Shown here: positions 1-10,900 of the stretch, piece by piece
How positions within the stretch are numbered: the first letter of the stretch is position 1
Layout: each line of letters begins with the position of its first letter
Origin: Cladophialophora immunda
Taxonomy: Eukaryota > Ascomycota > Eurotiomycetes > Chaetothyriales > Herpotrichiellaceae
Assembly: GCF_000835495.1 (NCBI RefSeq)
Contig: NW_015622544.1
Location: forward strand, 1 to 18,275
DNA: 18,275 nt
Direction: 5' to 3'
The notes under the pieces: model-generated
The model's database searches: none
What the model saw: only the letters and a program-made list of their open reading frames with translations
What the model was told of the DNA's origin: nothing
Translations under genes and position numbers: made by a program

Positions 1-98
1 AACCCTAACCCTAACCCTAACCCTAACCCTAACCCTAACCCTAACCCTAACCCTAACCCTAACCCTAACCCTAACCCTAACCCTAACCCTAACCCTAA
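1..98. repeat. Telomere, CCCTAA repeats
   Basis: Sixteen uninterrupted AACCCT hexamers followed by AA. The C-rich strand runs 5' to 3' from the first base, which is the orientation expected at a left chromosome end (TTAGGG on the complementary 3' strand). The tract stops abruptly and is followed with no subtelomeric spacer by a protein reading frame. TTAGGG telomeres are standard in filamentous ascomycetes. Confidence 0.98.
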
Positions 99-99
99 A

Positions 100-2238
100 G
101 CGGTGAGGGAGAGGGAGCAGTCGAAGCAGTTCGAAGAGGCAGTGAGGCGATATAGCCTCGATAAGCATAAGGGATTATAGTGGAGTAGTAGTGCCTCACT
201 GCCGCCGAACTACGTCGACCTGATAAGGATACGGGGGTTAGGTAATAAGAAGGCTACGCCTCTTCCAGGGCCCTAGCGACAAGTGCAAAACCTAGCTGAT
301 CCGGTGCAAGATGTAGTAGATCCGATATAAGACGTCGAAGATCCGGTGCAATCTCCTAAGGACACGACGCAGTCTTAAGCCGATCTAATACGGAAGCCGG
401 CCAATCCCGTACAACATCAACCAGAGACTCGATCCCAGACACGGCCATAGACCGGAACGCAGCCGATGGACTATAAAGGGTAGGCGGGTAACGTAAAGGC
501 ACTGACATCCAGGCCTCATTAGTAACGTCCAGAAGGGTCTCCTTCGGTCAATCTACCAGTCGATCCACCTAAGGTGGACAAGCCCTAGGTGAATCAACCA
601 CCCGTGGGAAGTTCTCGAGTCCCACTAGTATTCTCTCCTCCCCCGCGGCCAGTTTACTAACAAGACGGTACGCGCCAGTAGTCGGCCACCCTCGACAGGC
701 GCTCTCGCTCTACTAAGCCTCAGAAAGGCACATTGATACAACTTAACTAAGCCAATAGATACGAGATTGGCTCGGACGCGTAGCGTCGATAGATTCAGGA
801 GGAGATGGTAAAGATAAAACGCCCCCGCCCTCCGAGCACCCAACTATCGACGTCCCCAAACCTCGCCAAATACAATCTAAGCGTAAAGAAACTAAGAATA
901 TTATAAGCACTCTACGGTCTCGAGGCTGGTAAGTCCGTCGCTACGGTAGAGATGGCGAATCTGACTCGAGGAAGACAAGGGACACCTATAGGGCCTAGGT
1001 TAGACACCTCCCGAGATCTCGCGAACCCGATCAAGAACCCGAACGCGGTCTAGCGTTTTGTATGGAGTCTCGTACAGAAATACGTCCGAAAGTTTGGGAA
1101 AGGAGAGCCATTAATAGATAACGCGGATATCAGGAGGTATAAGGAAATGGGATAGGATACAATAACGGCGGCCTTAACGTTACTCGCTATAAGGATCCCG
1201 AGTGAGTACCCGGCCGCCTACGCGTAGATGGCCGAGCGTAGTATCCTTATATATTTATAAGCACTCGAATACGTCCAAATGCGCGACGAGTAAGTAATGT
1301 TACGGCTAGATAGCGACCTCGATCAATGGGATCTCATATTCGGAGAGGACAATAGCTATAACTACCGCCTTAATCTCCCTAACTATACGGGCTAAACTGT
1401 TAGTAGGATGGATCTTGAGACTGCGAAGCTAGGCCCTCTAAACGACGGATGGGTAAACCGCGCCTTTATTATGGCGGGCATCGCGGCTTAACGCCTAAAG
1501 AACTACCGAGACTTTAGGGTCATTAATAACGGGGCCTTCACCTTTTGGAGAAATAAATATAATGCGCGGAAAGGCTACATAACGTTCGTATAATGGGGTC
1601 CGTTAATAGAGCCCTCGGTGAGGATGATCCTATTTAACGACGACCTAATACCTTTTAGGAAAGGCCGCCATTGGGTCTTATTCATTTACGATCCCGTCAC
1701 GATTTCCTTAACGATACTGAATTCCGGGGAAACGACGGCGGAGACCCGCCTAGTACGCGGCTTCCTTAAAGAATGGTTGAAATGTAAAGTGTATAATCAA
1801 GAATCGCTGCGGCGAACTATCAAGTCTAATATATAGGAGAATACGTATGATTGTGGCATCTAGGTAGTCAAGAACGCTATTAGCTATATAAAGGCTAACA
1901 CTAAAGAGGTTAACAAGCTAAGCTAGGCTATTAGCTCTATAATGGTGGATCTAGGGGATAGGCCCGTCATTATTGAAAAGATCATTAGGATGTTATAGGA
2001 GGGTAAGCGCCTAGCTAAGCCCCGACTCGAGAGGATCCACCAGACGACCGAGTAGGCTATGATTAGGCTAGCTAGTGACCAGCTCGCTAGGATTGGGTAT
2101 TAAGACTTAAGCGAGGGCATCAAGTAATGACTAGCGTGGAAGTATATACTAGAGTTCAGATATAGAGTGGCCAGTCGTAGGTGTTTAGCTATGCATATAA
2201 GGCTGGACAATGTTTAGAGGGTTAAGATCGAGCTATAA
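100..2238 (+). pseudogene. Ulp1/C48-family cysteine protease gene, 5'-truncated by the telomere, RIP-degraded
   Basis: One frame runs from the telomere to a TAA at 2236 with about 30 in-frame stops (TAG or TAA, one TGA) and no frameshift. The C-terminal third is a Ulp1-like SUMO/NEDD-type cysteine protease: LNDGWVN at 1438-1458 matches the domain-opening WLnDxxIN motif, then IP..GRHWVLFIYD with catalytic His at 1669, an Asx (Asn, AAT) 17 residues on at 1720, and the TYDCGI box with catalytic Cys at 1852. A TAG at 1834 lies six codons before the Cys, exactly where the oxyanion-hole Gln belongs, as expected from CAG to TAG. The N-terminal part is low-complexity, rich in Pro/Gln, with a degenerate DPVQDV repeat (about 295-350). 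The middle (about 860-1400) is helical and unrecognised. An alternative stop pair lies at 2125-2130, but similarity to the 14.7 kb locus supports the end at 2238. The start is missing. Ulp1 domains occur in host SUMO proteases and in some transposon-borne genes. Confidence 0.85.
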
Positions 2239-2362
2239 TTAGCTAGCCTACTTCGGGGCGAGGCTATAGGCTAGAGGGTTCTTTATATTCTTATTGCGAG
2301 AGATTCTCTTAGGTAGTTAACTAACTAATCACCGTAACGCCTAACTATTTATCCATCTAGAC
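2205..2362 (+). repeat. Shared 3' tail, copy A (follows Ulp1 gene)
   Basis: Covers the last codons and 3' flank of the protease gene. It aligns collinearly with 14700-14851, including CTATAATTAGCT over the stop codon, a GGGCGAG stretch and an identical GGTTCTTTATATTC (2277-2290 and 14770-14783), then an AACTAAT-type stretch. The predicted C-termini are also alike (NV-stop-RVKIEL and SVQRSKIML). The likeness is visible by eye over about 150 bases with scattered substitutions. Confidence 0.7.
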
Positions 2363-2431
2363 AATCGGTCTCAGAACCTAGCCCTAGTTTAATATTTATA
2401 GATTATCCTATAATATTCAAGACTATTCTAT

Positions 2432-2497
2432 AACGTCCACCCTGATCTAGTACTGTCCAAAACTATCCTATAATGTTTATAGACCACCTTACAACGC
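2432..2497. repeat. Left flanking arm of AT-rich array
   Basis: Contains GATCTAGTACTGTCCAAAAC followed by a TATAATGTTTATAGAC-like stretch. It pairs as a direct repeat with 3576-3642, which has GATCTAGCACTGTCCAAAAC and TTATGTTTCTAGAC. Both begin with AACGTC. Confidence 0.75.
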
Positions 2498-3575
2498 TGG
2501 AACCTTTCTGGAAATGTCCAAACAACGCTAGTAATCCTCAAGCCTTTGATGTAATTGCCATACCACTCCGGTAATATTCATACCATTCCTACAATATTCC
2601 TACAATATTCATACTATTTCTACAATATTTCTGTAACATTCATACCTTCCCTACAATATTTCTGTAACATTCATACCTTCCTACAATATGCATACAATAT
2701 TCATACTATTCCTATAATATTCCTATAATATTCATACTATTTCTACAATATGCATATAATATTCATACCTTCCTCTAATATTCATGCAATATTCATACCA
2801 TTCCTATAATATTCCTATAATATTCATGTAATATTCATACTATTCCTACAATATTCCTATAATATATATATAATATTTATGCTATTCCTATAATATTCCT
2901 ATAATATTCATACTATTTCTACAATATTTCTGTAACATTCATACCTTCCTACAATATGCATATAATATTCATACTATTCCTATAATATTCCTATAATATT
3001 CATACCATTCCTATAATATTCCTACAATATTCATACCATTTCTGCAATATTCCTACAATATACATGCCTTCCTACAATATTTATGCAATATTCATGCTAT
3101 TCCTACAATATGCATACAATATCTATACTATTCCTACAATCTTTATACAATATTCATACCTTCCTACAATATTCCTATAGTATCCCTACGATGTTCATAC
3201 CGTTTCTATAATATGCATACAATATTCATACTATTCCTATAATATACTTATAATATTCATACTATTTCTATAATATTCATATAATATTTATACCTTCCTA
3301 CAATATATATATAATATTCATCCCTTCCTATAATATTCCTATAGTATTCCTATAATGTTCATACCATTTCTACAATATTCATATAATATTCATACCATTC
3401 CTATAATATACATGCAATATTCATACCATTCCTATAATATATATATAATATTCATCCCTTCCTATAATATTCATATAATATTCATCCCTTCCTACAATAT
3501 TCATGTAATATTCATCCCTTCCTACAATATTCATATAATATTCATCCCTTCCTATAATGTTCATGCCTTTCCGGT

Positions 3576-3642
3576 AACGTCTAAACCGATCTAGCACTGT
3601 CCAAAACCGTCTTATTATGTTTCTAGACTACTATATAATATT
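3576..3642. repeat. Right flanking arm of AT-rich array
   Basis: Direct copy of the arm at 2432-2497, in the same orientation. It abuts the predicted 3' end of the minus-strand gene. The two arms may be the least mutated monomers of the array rather than independent repeats. Confidence 0.75.
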
Positions 3643-6600
3643 CAGATCTTTCTCGTACTATCCCCTCCGTCACTGAAGTAAGGTACCGGACAGTGGCACT
3701 AAGGCACCTAGTTATCCACCATCCGACAGGGGATCACCGCTCCGTCCACTAGGCTAGTGAAGTGACACCACACCTAGGGGAGGTCGCCGTGCCTACGATA
3801 GAGACAGCGAGCGCCGTCGAGCCCACACCGCTCCCTCGACATCCACTCTATAGATAGTATAAACCGCCTATAGCGTACGCCATTAATACAGGCCGTCCCG
3901 CCTCGCCGTAGGTCTACTAGGCTATTTGGGTAGGTATAGAAGAAGGCATAGTTATCGCCCGTAGGACCCCGAAGCTAGTCGCCCTTATCCGACTTAACAC
4001 CCTCCCGAGCGCAGACCGTCGCGGCTAGGTAGGCCACCCACTCTACCGTCCTCATCTCCTGAGCCTCGGGATCGGGTAATGGAGGCTATAGTATATGTAT
4101 ATATGTGCTCAGCTAATAGGCCCGCATAGGCTAGTCCTAGGCCCTCATTATAGGTGCCGCCTCCTAGATCTGAGAGGCGATCTCTTAACACTACCGGAAC
4201 TATATGTCCCGAGGCAGCCCTATAAGGGCCTCATCCTCATTGGGGATCCGACTAACGAGGTCGTATAGCTATATAGACGCTAGTACACTGATATCGTGGA
4301 CTACCGGCAGCTACTAGTGTTAAAAGAGCTAGTCAAATGACTAACGGCGTCCCACCAGTGGGCGGGATAGGTAGATCTCCTCCACCCCGGTCAGGCGCTT
4401 AATTAACCAGTCTGCCAGTACCCACCGGTAGCCGCGGTGGTGGGCGTCGTACGTCCTCTCTTAGGTATGTCGGGGCGAGGCTAGAGTGGGTGCCTCCTCC
4501 TGCCCATCTAGGTCTCTGACGTCCTCCTCCTCCTCCTCCTCGGTCAGGAGAGCCTCGCCACTCGTCAGCGCCCTCCCCGTAATACCGTCCCGTTCCTCCT
4601 CACTAATCCTCTCCCCCGCCTAGCCTCGTGTAGCGGTTCGGTCTCAGGTCTTAGCCGGCGACCTAAGAGAACCTTACCGATCATGGATCTCAATTAGAGA
4701 GGGCGCCCCTATACCCTATAACTTCCGTTTCTATTTGATAAAGTCCTAGTACCCGTTAACGTTAGTCCCTCCCTTAACTTAGCGTAATAAACCGTAGACA
4801 TCTTGAGAGAAGAGTAAGGGGGGAAGGGAATTTAGTACTGTATCGGTCCTATAACGCACCTGAAATTCCGCTACCTTAGAGGAAGCACCCCTAGCCGCGG
4901 CTAATTATAGGTTTATATCTACCCTTAAGGGACCGTCGTTCTCCATCAGTTCCTCGACCGTACCCACCTCCTAGTCCCGCCGTATCACGTACGGGGCGAA
5001 AAACGAGGCGATAGCACGACGTTCAGACGGCGATACTACCCCCGCCGGGGCGGATAGGCCTACCTCCCATGTTAGGGCCGGGGGCTTTCCTTAAGATTAT
5101 AGAGTTAGCATAATAAGGCCTAGGTCGGGCTAGGGATAGTAATGCCGAACTAGCTTCTTCTGCCGGGAGGGTGGGGTCAATTCCAGCTTGCCGCCCTCGC
5201 CCCCGGGTATAGTAGGAGGCTGCCGGTAGCTAAGTGTTAGCCTCTTACGGAGTGGGCTACCTATACTACCACTAGCTCCCGTACTCTAAGAGCTAGGGCC
5301 GGTACGCCGTATTATAGGTCGGTGAGGGGTGGTCATCTCTAGAGAGTATCTCTAACGTTAAGACCTAATAAGACTAGATATAGGGAGGAGGAGGTTATCG
5401 TGCTCCGCCTAAGGTCGGTAGAGTAGATAATGTCAAACTAAGAAGGGCTAACCTAGTCGAGGGAAGTTGACTATAGTTACTATATAGAGAGATATACATC
5501 TATCTTATATATCTCTATCACTAACCTATAGGTGGCGGTCGGAGAGGAGTCTAGGCGTAGCTAGAGAAGCTTACTAGATTCTATATCCGTAAGGGCCATT
5601 AGGTTTCAGCTCCTCTAGTATCAAAAGGTGTTGACTCCACCTCGACGCTAGTCAGAACCCTCGTAGTTATCCACCCGCATAATACTACCTAATATTGATG
5701 CCTCTCCACCCCCTAGTCCATGGGGTTGATACTCCGCTAGTACTCGAGAGATGCCGTCTAAGAGCTCCCGCATATCCTAGATAGCCAACTACTCCCTAAA
5801 CACCCTCATCCAGTCCTCCCTCCTAAGCCTACTCAGTACCTGGATCAGGTCGTCAAGCGTACTCCTAGCGCGTGCGACCGGGTCCACACCGGCGACCATA
5901 TAGCCCGCCCGCCTACGGATAAGGATGCCCTCGTCAGCTATTATAGTCCGTATCCGCCGGACCTTAGACTGGACCCGTTTACGGAGGCACTACTCCGTCT
6001 CCATATCCCACTCTCGAACGTTAAAGTAGGGTTTAAGGTGTTCGACCACCGCCTAGAGCTTCTGCTATAACGTGGCGTCCTCTCAGCGGATGGAGAAGAA
6101 GTCGTGGTCAATCATAAGGGTCCGTAGGACCTCTGTTAAGTAGGGTGGCCAGTTCGCTATCTTCCACTGTACGTCCCTCCCATATAACCGCGGTAGTGTC
6201 AGCCTATGAGTTTCCCCTTGAGCGCGCCAGGATACCCCCCTCCGTCCCCTATGGAGAAGGGAGGAGGACTATAGGGAAGCTCACTCACCTAGAGCTATGA
6301 CGGTGGCAATAACCGATCCTCCCCGTAAGTCGTCGCCTAGTGTTAGGCGGTTAGGGGATCGCCTATCGCTACTACGCCTCGGAGTATACTGATCATTAAC
6401 CCTATTATTACGAGACTATCGACGCCTTTCCCTACGCGGTGTAAAGGGATGATTAGTATCCTAGGTACCCTATGAGATTGCATACGATTGACTAGGTTGG
6501 AGGCGGTAGTAGTGAACGCTTACCCCTATCCTTATCCTGTCCTTAATAGGCCCCCCCGACCTCTTGTTTTAAAGTGGGTGTTGGATGTGCGTAGCGGCTA

Positions 6601-7618
6601 GCGACGATACGGCGTAGGGCGGAAGGTAGCGTTAGGTTCTCCTTATTTATCCGTAGTAGTGTTGTTAAGTATTGACTCCCCTCCCTCTGATGATTAAGGA
6701 GGAGACTCGGTAGTAGTGGAGTAGTTATAGGATAGATACCTATCGCCGTAGCTGGATAATTTCTCAATATAGGACCGATCCACCCCTAGCCTAACGAAGA
6801 AGGTTATCTAACACTAGGAGAGGGCCTTAACACATATTAATAGCGGAACTAATTTCACCCTGGAGATTGATTACGGTTCCGTTTACAAGGCGTATTCTCT
6901 CTGCGCACTTACGGTGGCGGTCACACTCCGAAAATAGAGGTTAGGATCGTCTATACCGCCGCTCAGCCCTCCGTCCGTTACGGTAGTACCGTTACTATTG
7001 AAACTCAATCTGATCCACTACTAAAGGTTAAACCCCCAATACCGCTACTCCCGACCTAGAACGGTGGGTAGCTCGTAGATTGGGGCCATAGCGCTACCGC
7101 ACGAGCCTCAAACCCCCTCCCTCCTCTAATATTGGCGCTGGGGGTAGTTCTAACTCCGGATATTGGAAGTCCGCTCAACCGTTTTAAGGTCTCGACCCTC
7201 CCCACTCCACCCTACCCTCCCCCGGATCCACTCTAGCCTTACCGCGCTAGCCTTACTAACTTCAACGTCCTTCTATCACCCTCCTCTACCTGACCTCAGG
7301 ATGGCCCTCGCTCCTAGCTATGGGCGCCTTAGCCTTCCTAAGAGCGAGGGTGATAGGCGCTCTCAATGCCGCCCCTTTCTAGGTACCGTCGCTTTCTATT
7401 GTGAGATCACGCCGCCTGAGCCTACGGCCTCCGTCAAGGTCACCTAGCTATCGGTCTACCGTTAGCCCCTAACTAGGTTGTGGCTGTCACGTATTTTGAC
7501 TCTAGCCTCTACCCAACGCTAGGGGAGGATCGCTATCACCCTTTCCTCTATCCTAACCTATACTAGGAGTAGAGTGTCGCACTCGATGATTTAGAACCTA
7601 GCCCTCCTCGGCTAGTAT
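3642..7618 (-). pseudogene. Large unrecognised subtelomeric gene, RIP-degraded
   Basis: About 1,300 codons on the minus strand, divergent from the helicase. The 5' part is one continuous frame from an ATA (probably a former ATG) at 7618 down to about 5480; the 3' part is in another frame from about 5410 to TGA at 3642. A candidate intron or single frameshift separates them (possible acceptor CCTTAG ending at 5409). Stops are mostly TAG/TAA with a few TGA. Readable stretches include ERIRLVNGTVINLQ (6840-6900), REDWMRVFRE (5790-5820), SERRAIASFFAPYVI (4980-5025) and YRWVLADWLIKRLTGV (4383-4430). Domains seen: an Arg/Gln-rich N-terminal third, a Cys-containing patch (SECDRHRKCAE, about 6900-6930), coiled-coil-like helices, a run of six Glu near 4525 and a C-terminal Cys-rich segment (about 3680-3840). 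I recognise no family. Exact ends, splicing and possible extra introns are uncertain. Confidence 0.65.
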
Positions 7619-7656
7619 ATATCCTAACTACGTTAAGGGGGGGCGGTGGTTTTAGA

Positions 7657-7665
7657 TTATATATA
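7657..7665 (-). promoter_or_regulatory. TATA-like box for the minus-strand gene
   Basis: Reads TATATATAA on the minus strand, about 40 bases upstream of the ATA at 7618 proposed as the mutated start codon. Assigned from sequence and position only. Confidence 0.35.
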
Positions 7666-7828
7666 GTCAATCATACACTCCGTTATATCCTAAACCTTAG
7701 CTATATATATGGAAAGCCTAACTAACTCTCCTCCACCGGCCGGAGTAGAGGTAATCTTGACCCCTTCGGACTTAGGATACCTGATATAACTATGATAAAC
7801 TCCGGCCTATTAATGGACGGTCCTATAT

Positions 7829-7839
7829 CCTATATAAGG
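7829..7839 (+). promoter_or_regulatory. TATA box of the helicase gene
   Basis: CCTATATAAGG, about 100 bases upstream of the proposed start region and followed by a pyrimidine-rich leader typical of fungal genes. The same 11 bases occur at 13703-13713 in front of the next plus-strand gene. Confidence 0.5.
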
Positions 7840-7938
7840 ACTTCACTATCACTACCATTCCCTCTTCGATAACATCCCCCTCTCCAGACCACTACCTACT
7901 AACCTCTCTCCCTTCACCCCTTCCTTATTCCTAATCGT

Positions 7939-10900
7939 ATACTAGGAGCCTACTACGCCTCCCTCCCTCCCTCCCTCGCCCTAATAGCCACACCTAATTA
8001 ACGCCTCCCTAGTAGGCGGGAGTGCCCTTTCTACTATAACCCGGTGAGGAATATAGTGATGTATATAATCTATTATAAGGGTGTCTCTACCGAGAAGAGC
8101 TTGATCGAAAACCACCTATACGGCCACCACTCTAGTCTCACGACGGTCGAGGACCGAAAAGATATCTATCGAGAGTTCACCCAACGCTAATACCTCGTAG
8201 CCGGGGACGATAAGGGGGAGGCTAAGGCGAAGAAGTGCGGCTATCATAAGTACCTCCCCTACCTCCCCGGCTTCTACTGCCCCTACGACGGGTGCTCGGT
8301 TAGTTCGAACGACGCGATCGTCCGGGGCCAGCTGAAGGAACGCCACCCCGACCTGACCCTAAAGCCCTAGGCGTGTTAGGTGTCCCACCTCTGGGGCCCC
8401 CTCCGCTATCTCTTCGTCGTCAAGCGGCCGTCAACGCCGCACCCCCCGTCCCACTAGGAGGCGGAGGAGCGAGAGCGTCCCCTCTAGGTCGCCCTCGAGC
8501 AGCTGGAGCAGTAGCTCCAGCGCCACCAGGCGGAACGGTCGATCGTCCGACCGCCTATCAATGGCCGCGAGAGCCTCTGGGAGTAGCGCATAGGCTGGGC
8601 CGTAACCTTTGGCGACCTTGACTAGGCCGTCCTATAGCCGCTAGTTAGCCTGGGCGCCGTCCCCACCGACACCTTCCCCGTCGCCTTTATCCGTGGCTAG
8701 GTACGAGCCCTCCTCCGCCAGTACGACAACCGCCTCGCGGCCACCTTTACCTAGGCGGGGGGAACCCTCCTACGCCGTACCCTATACGCAGTAGAAGGCG
8801 ACGCCGGCTACGTCCCGCTGAGCCGCCTCCAGACTGGGATCTAGGGGTACTCTCTTGTCTGGGAGAAGTTCATCCTTTTCCTCCTCCGCGTCGCCCTCTA
8901 GGACGATGAGCGGCGCCACCAGTTTCGGATCCAGCTCGCCCCTAACCTCTATAGCGTCCTCCTTCAGCTCGCTACGGCCGCCGCCCCTACTGACTAGGCG
9001 CCGGAGAGCCACGAGGCTGGAGACGTAGACGGCCCCAAGGGGGAGGCCCTAGACTCAAAGTAGGTTGACGAGCCGCCCTATCCCCCACCCCAGACGGCCG
9101 TAGGCGACCAGATCCTCCTCGCCTCGCGCCTCGTCCTCGAACAGATAGTCGGCTAGGGCCGCGAGATAAGCCCCCTCCTATACTTCCTCGCGATCGAGGG
9201 GTGGAGTACTCCTACCAACACCTGGAAGACGCCAAATGCGTACAGCCTAACGCTCAGTAAGGTAGTCTTTGACCTCTACGTCCTGGTGCTAGAGTATATC
9301 TTCCGCCTAGCCACTACTACCGTCGCTAACGCGCTGACCGGCCCCACCCAGTAGCCTAACGTGACTAACCTCCTCCGGCAGTACTACGCCCAGCACCTCC
9401 ACCTTAGCCAGCTACGCGTCTTCGATAAGGTATTTAGCTAGTGGACCTACGTAATGGAGGTAGCGCGCCATTTCTATAGCCGGCCCACGATCCACTAGGA
9501 GCCGGACCGGTCCTAGCTATAGTACGAGGACTGGCGGATCACCGTCGCCAACTTCCGTACCTAGGTCCGCACCCTAATCGACGAGATAGAGGCGATCCTC
9601 CTCCGCGACCTCCTAGGGGGCTCGGTAGCCGAGCTAGACATCTTCGACCCGGCCCACCTGACGGATAACCTAACCTGGTAGACGAACGGGGGGTCAATAG
9701 TCGACTAGAACGGGGACCGTCTTAGCTCGCGCCTAGACAACGCCCTCTAACGCGTACAGGAGGACTCGACCGTCCACTGGCACGAGATCTGGCGACGGCC
9801 GCTCGCAGGCCGCTAGCAGGCCCTCATCCACTTCCGCGCCAGTATAGGCGAATTTCTCTGCCACCTCGGCCTCCTCTTCATCCTCTACGGGGGTGGGAAC
9901 CCACGCGTACTGGAGCTGACCTCCGCCCTCTAGGCCAATACCTAGGGGGCGATACGCTCCTTCTATACTAAGGCCTAGTACCTCCTCTTCCTCTACGACG
10001 CTAACAAGGCTAAGGCCCGTATGAAGCGGCCTTAGATAATTAGCCAATCCTACCCCCGCCGGATCGGCTAGATGATGGTGGCCTATATCGCCCAGATCCT
10101 ACCCTTCTACCGCCTCCTCTATGAGCTCTATAAGACACCCAACCCCTACGCCTTCACCGCCCTCGTCTGGCACACTGAGGGCCAGCTATAGACGGCCGAG
10201 CACTTCTCCCCCCTACTCTAGGCCTTAACCAAGTAGCACCTTAGGGTCTCGTTCAGTGTACGGGTACTGCGCTAGATCCACGTAGCGCTACTACAGAACC
10301 TCGCGCGCACCGCCACCCTACCGGGGGGGGTCAAGCTATATACGGAGGAGGAGGGCGAGGAGGAGGAGGAGGACGAGCGCACCTAGGTCGAGGCGAACAA
10401 CCTGACCGTCCAGACTAGTCATACTCAGGAGGTAGAGGACCACTACTACGCCCTAAGTATGGACACCCTACACTAGTTCACCGACCCCGTCGCCCACGCC
10501 TTCCTCCGTGCCTCCCTCTCCTAGCACCGCTACCTAGGTATTACCGACCCTAACCCTTCGTCTACTACCGCCGCCGCCGCCGCCGCCGCCACCACAACTA
10601 CCACCCCAATACCTAGCCGGAAACGTATAGCCGCTAGCGGAAAGTTCAAGGCGTCTACGTCACCCGCCCTTAAGGTCGATATAGCCCCTATAACGACTAT
10701 AGACCCCGCCATCTACGACATCCTCTATTAGATCCGCTAGGACCTCGTCACCCTTAAGCGCTAACGCACCAAGGGTTTAGGTAGGGGCGGCGACAACGAT
10801 AACGACAGTGACGACGACAACAACGATAATAAGGGGCGGTCCCCTAAGCGACCACGACTAGGTGCCAGTCCCATACCTAGCTCGCCACCTCCCCTACCCT

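Larger units (their letters stand above)
2395..3660. repeat. AT-rich minisatellite array
   Basis: More than 1.2 kb built from degenerate monomers of roughly 20 to 30 bases around TTCCTATAATATTCATACC. Variants with ACAATATTC, TGTAACATTC and ATATATAATATTC are interspersed. Higher-order structure is visible: a block starting TCTGTAACATTCATACC at 2661 recurs at 2929 (offset 268) with near identity for about 75 bases. At 3446-3565 the unit is a regular 30 bases containing TTCATCCCTTCCTA. The edge monomers are richer in C and G (TCCGGTAACGTC) than the central ones (TCCTATAATATTC), as if mutation were strongest in the core. No gene is present; the 79-codon open frame at 3355-3594 is a product of the 30-base period. 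Confidence 0.92.
7619..7938. promoter_or_regulatory. Divergent intergenic region
   Basis: About 320 bases between the deduced starts of the minus-strand gene and the helicase. It holds TATA-like boxes facing both ways (7657-7665 and 7829-7839), a CT-rich helicase leader (about 7860-7920) and a short CCCT tract at 7971 just inside the helicase frame. No coding frame is convincing on either strand. The arrangement implies shared regulation of the two genes. Confidence 0.55.

Noticed and set aside
3355..3594. 79-codon open frame with repeated IIFIPSYNIH
   Set aside because: It lies wholly in the minisatellite; the 30-base period is a multiple of three and so keeps a frame open by chance.
3994..4191. 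65-codon minus-strand frame
   Set aside because: It is in a different frame from the readable protein of the minus-strand gene that spans this interval.
6160..6290. Intron in the minus-strand gene from AGGTGAGT (6288) to TACAG (6167)
   Set aside because: Splicing would break the frame, whereas reading straight through keeps one frame with only RIP-type stops.
7163..7447. 94-codon plus-strand frame
   Set aside because: It is antisense to the large minus-strand gene, whose frame is continuous well beyond both ends of this stretch.
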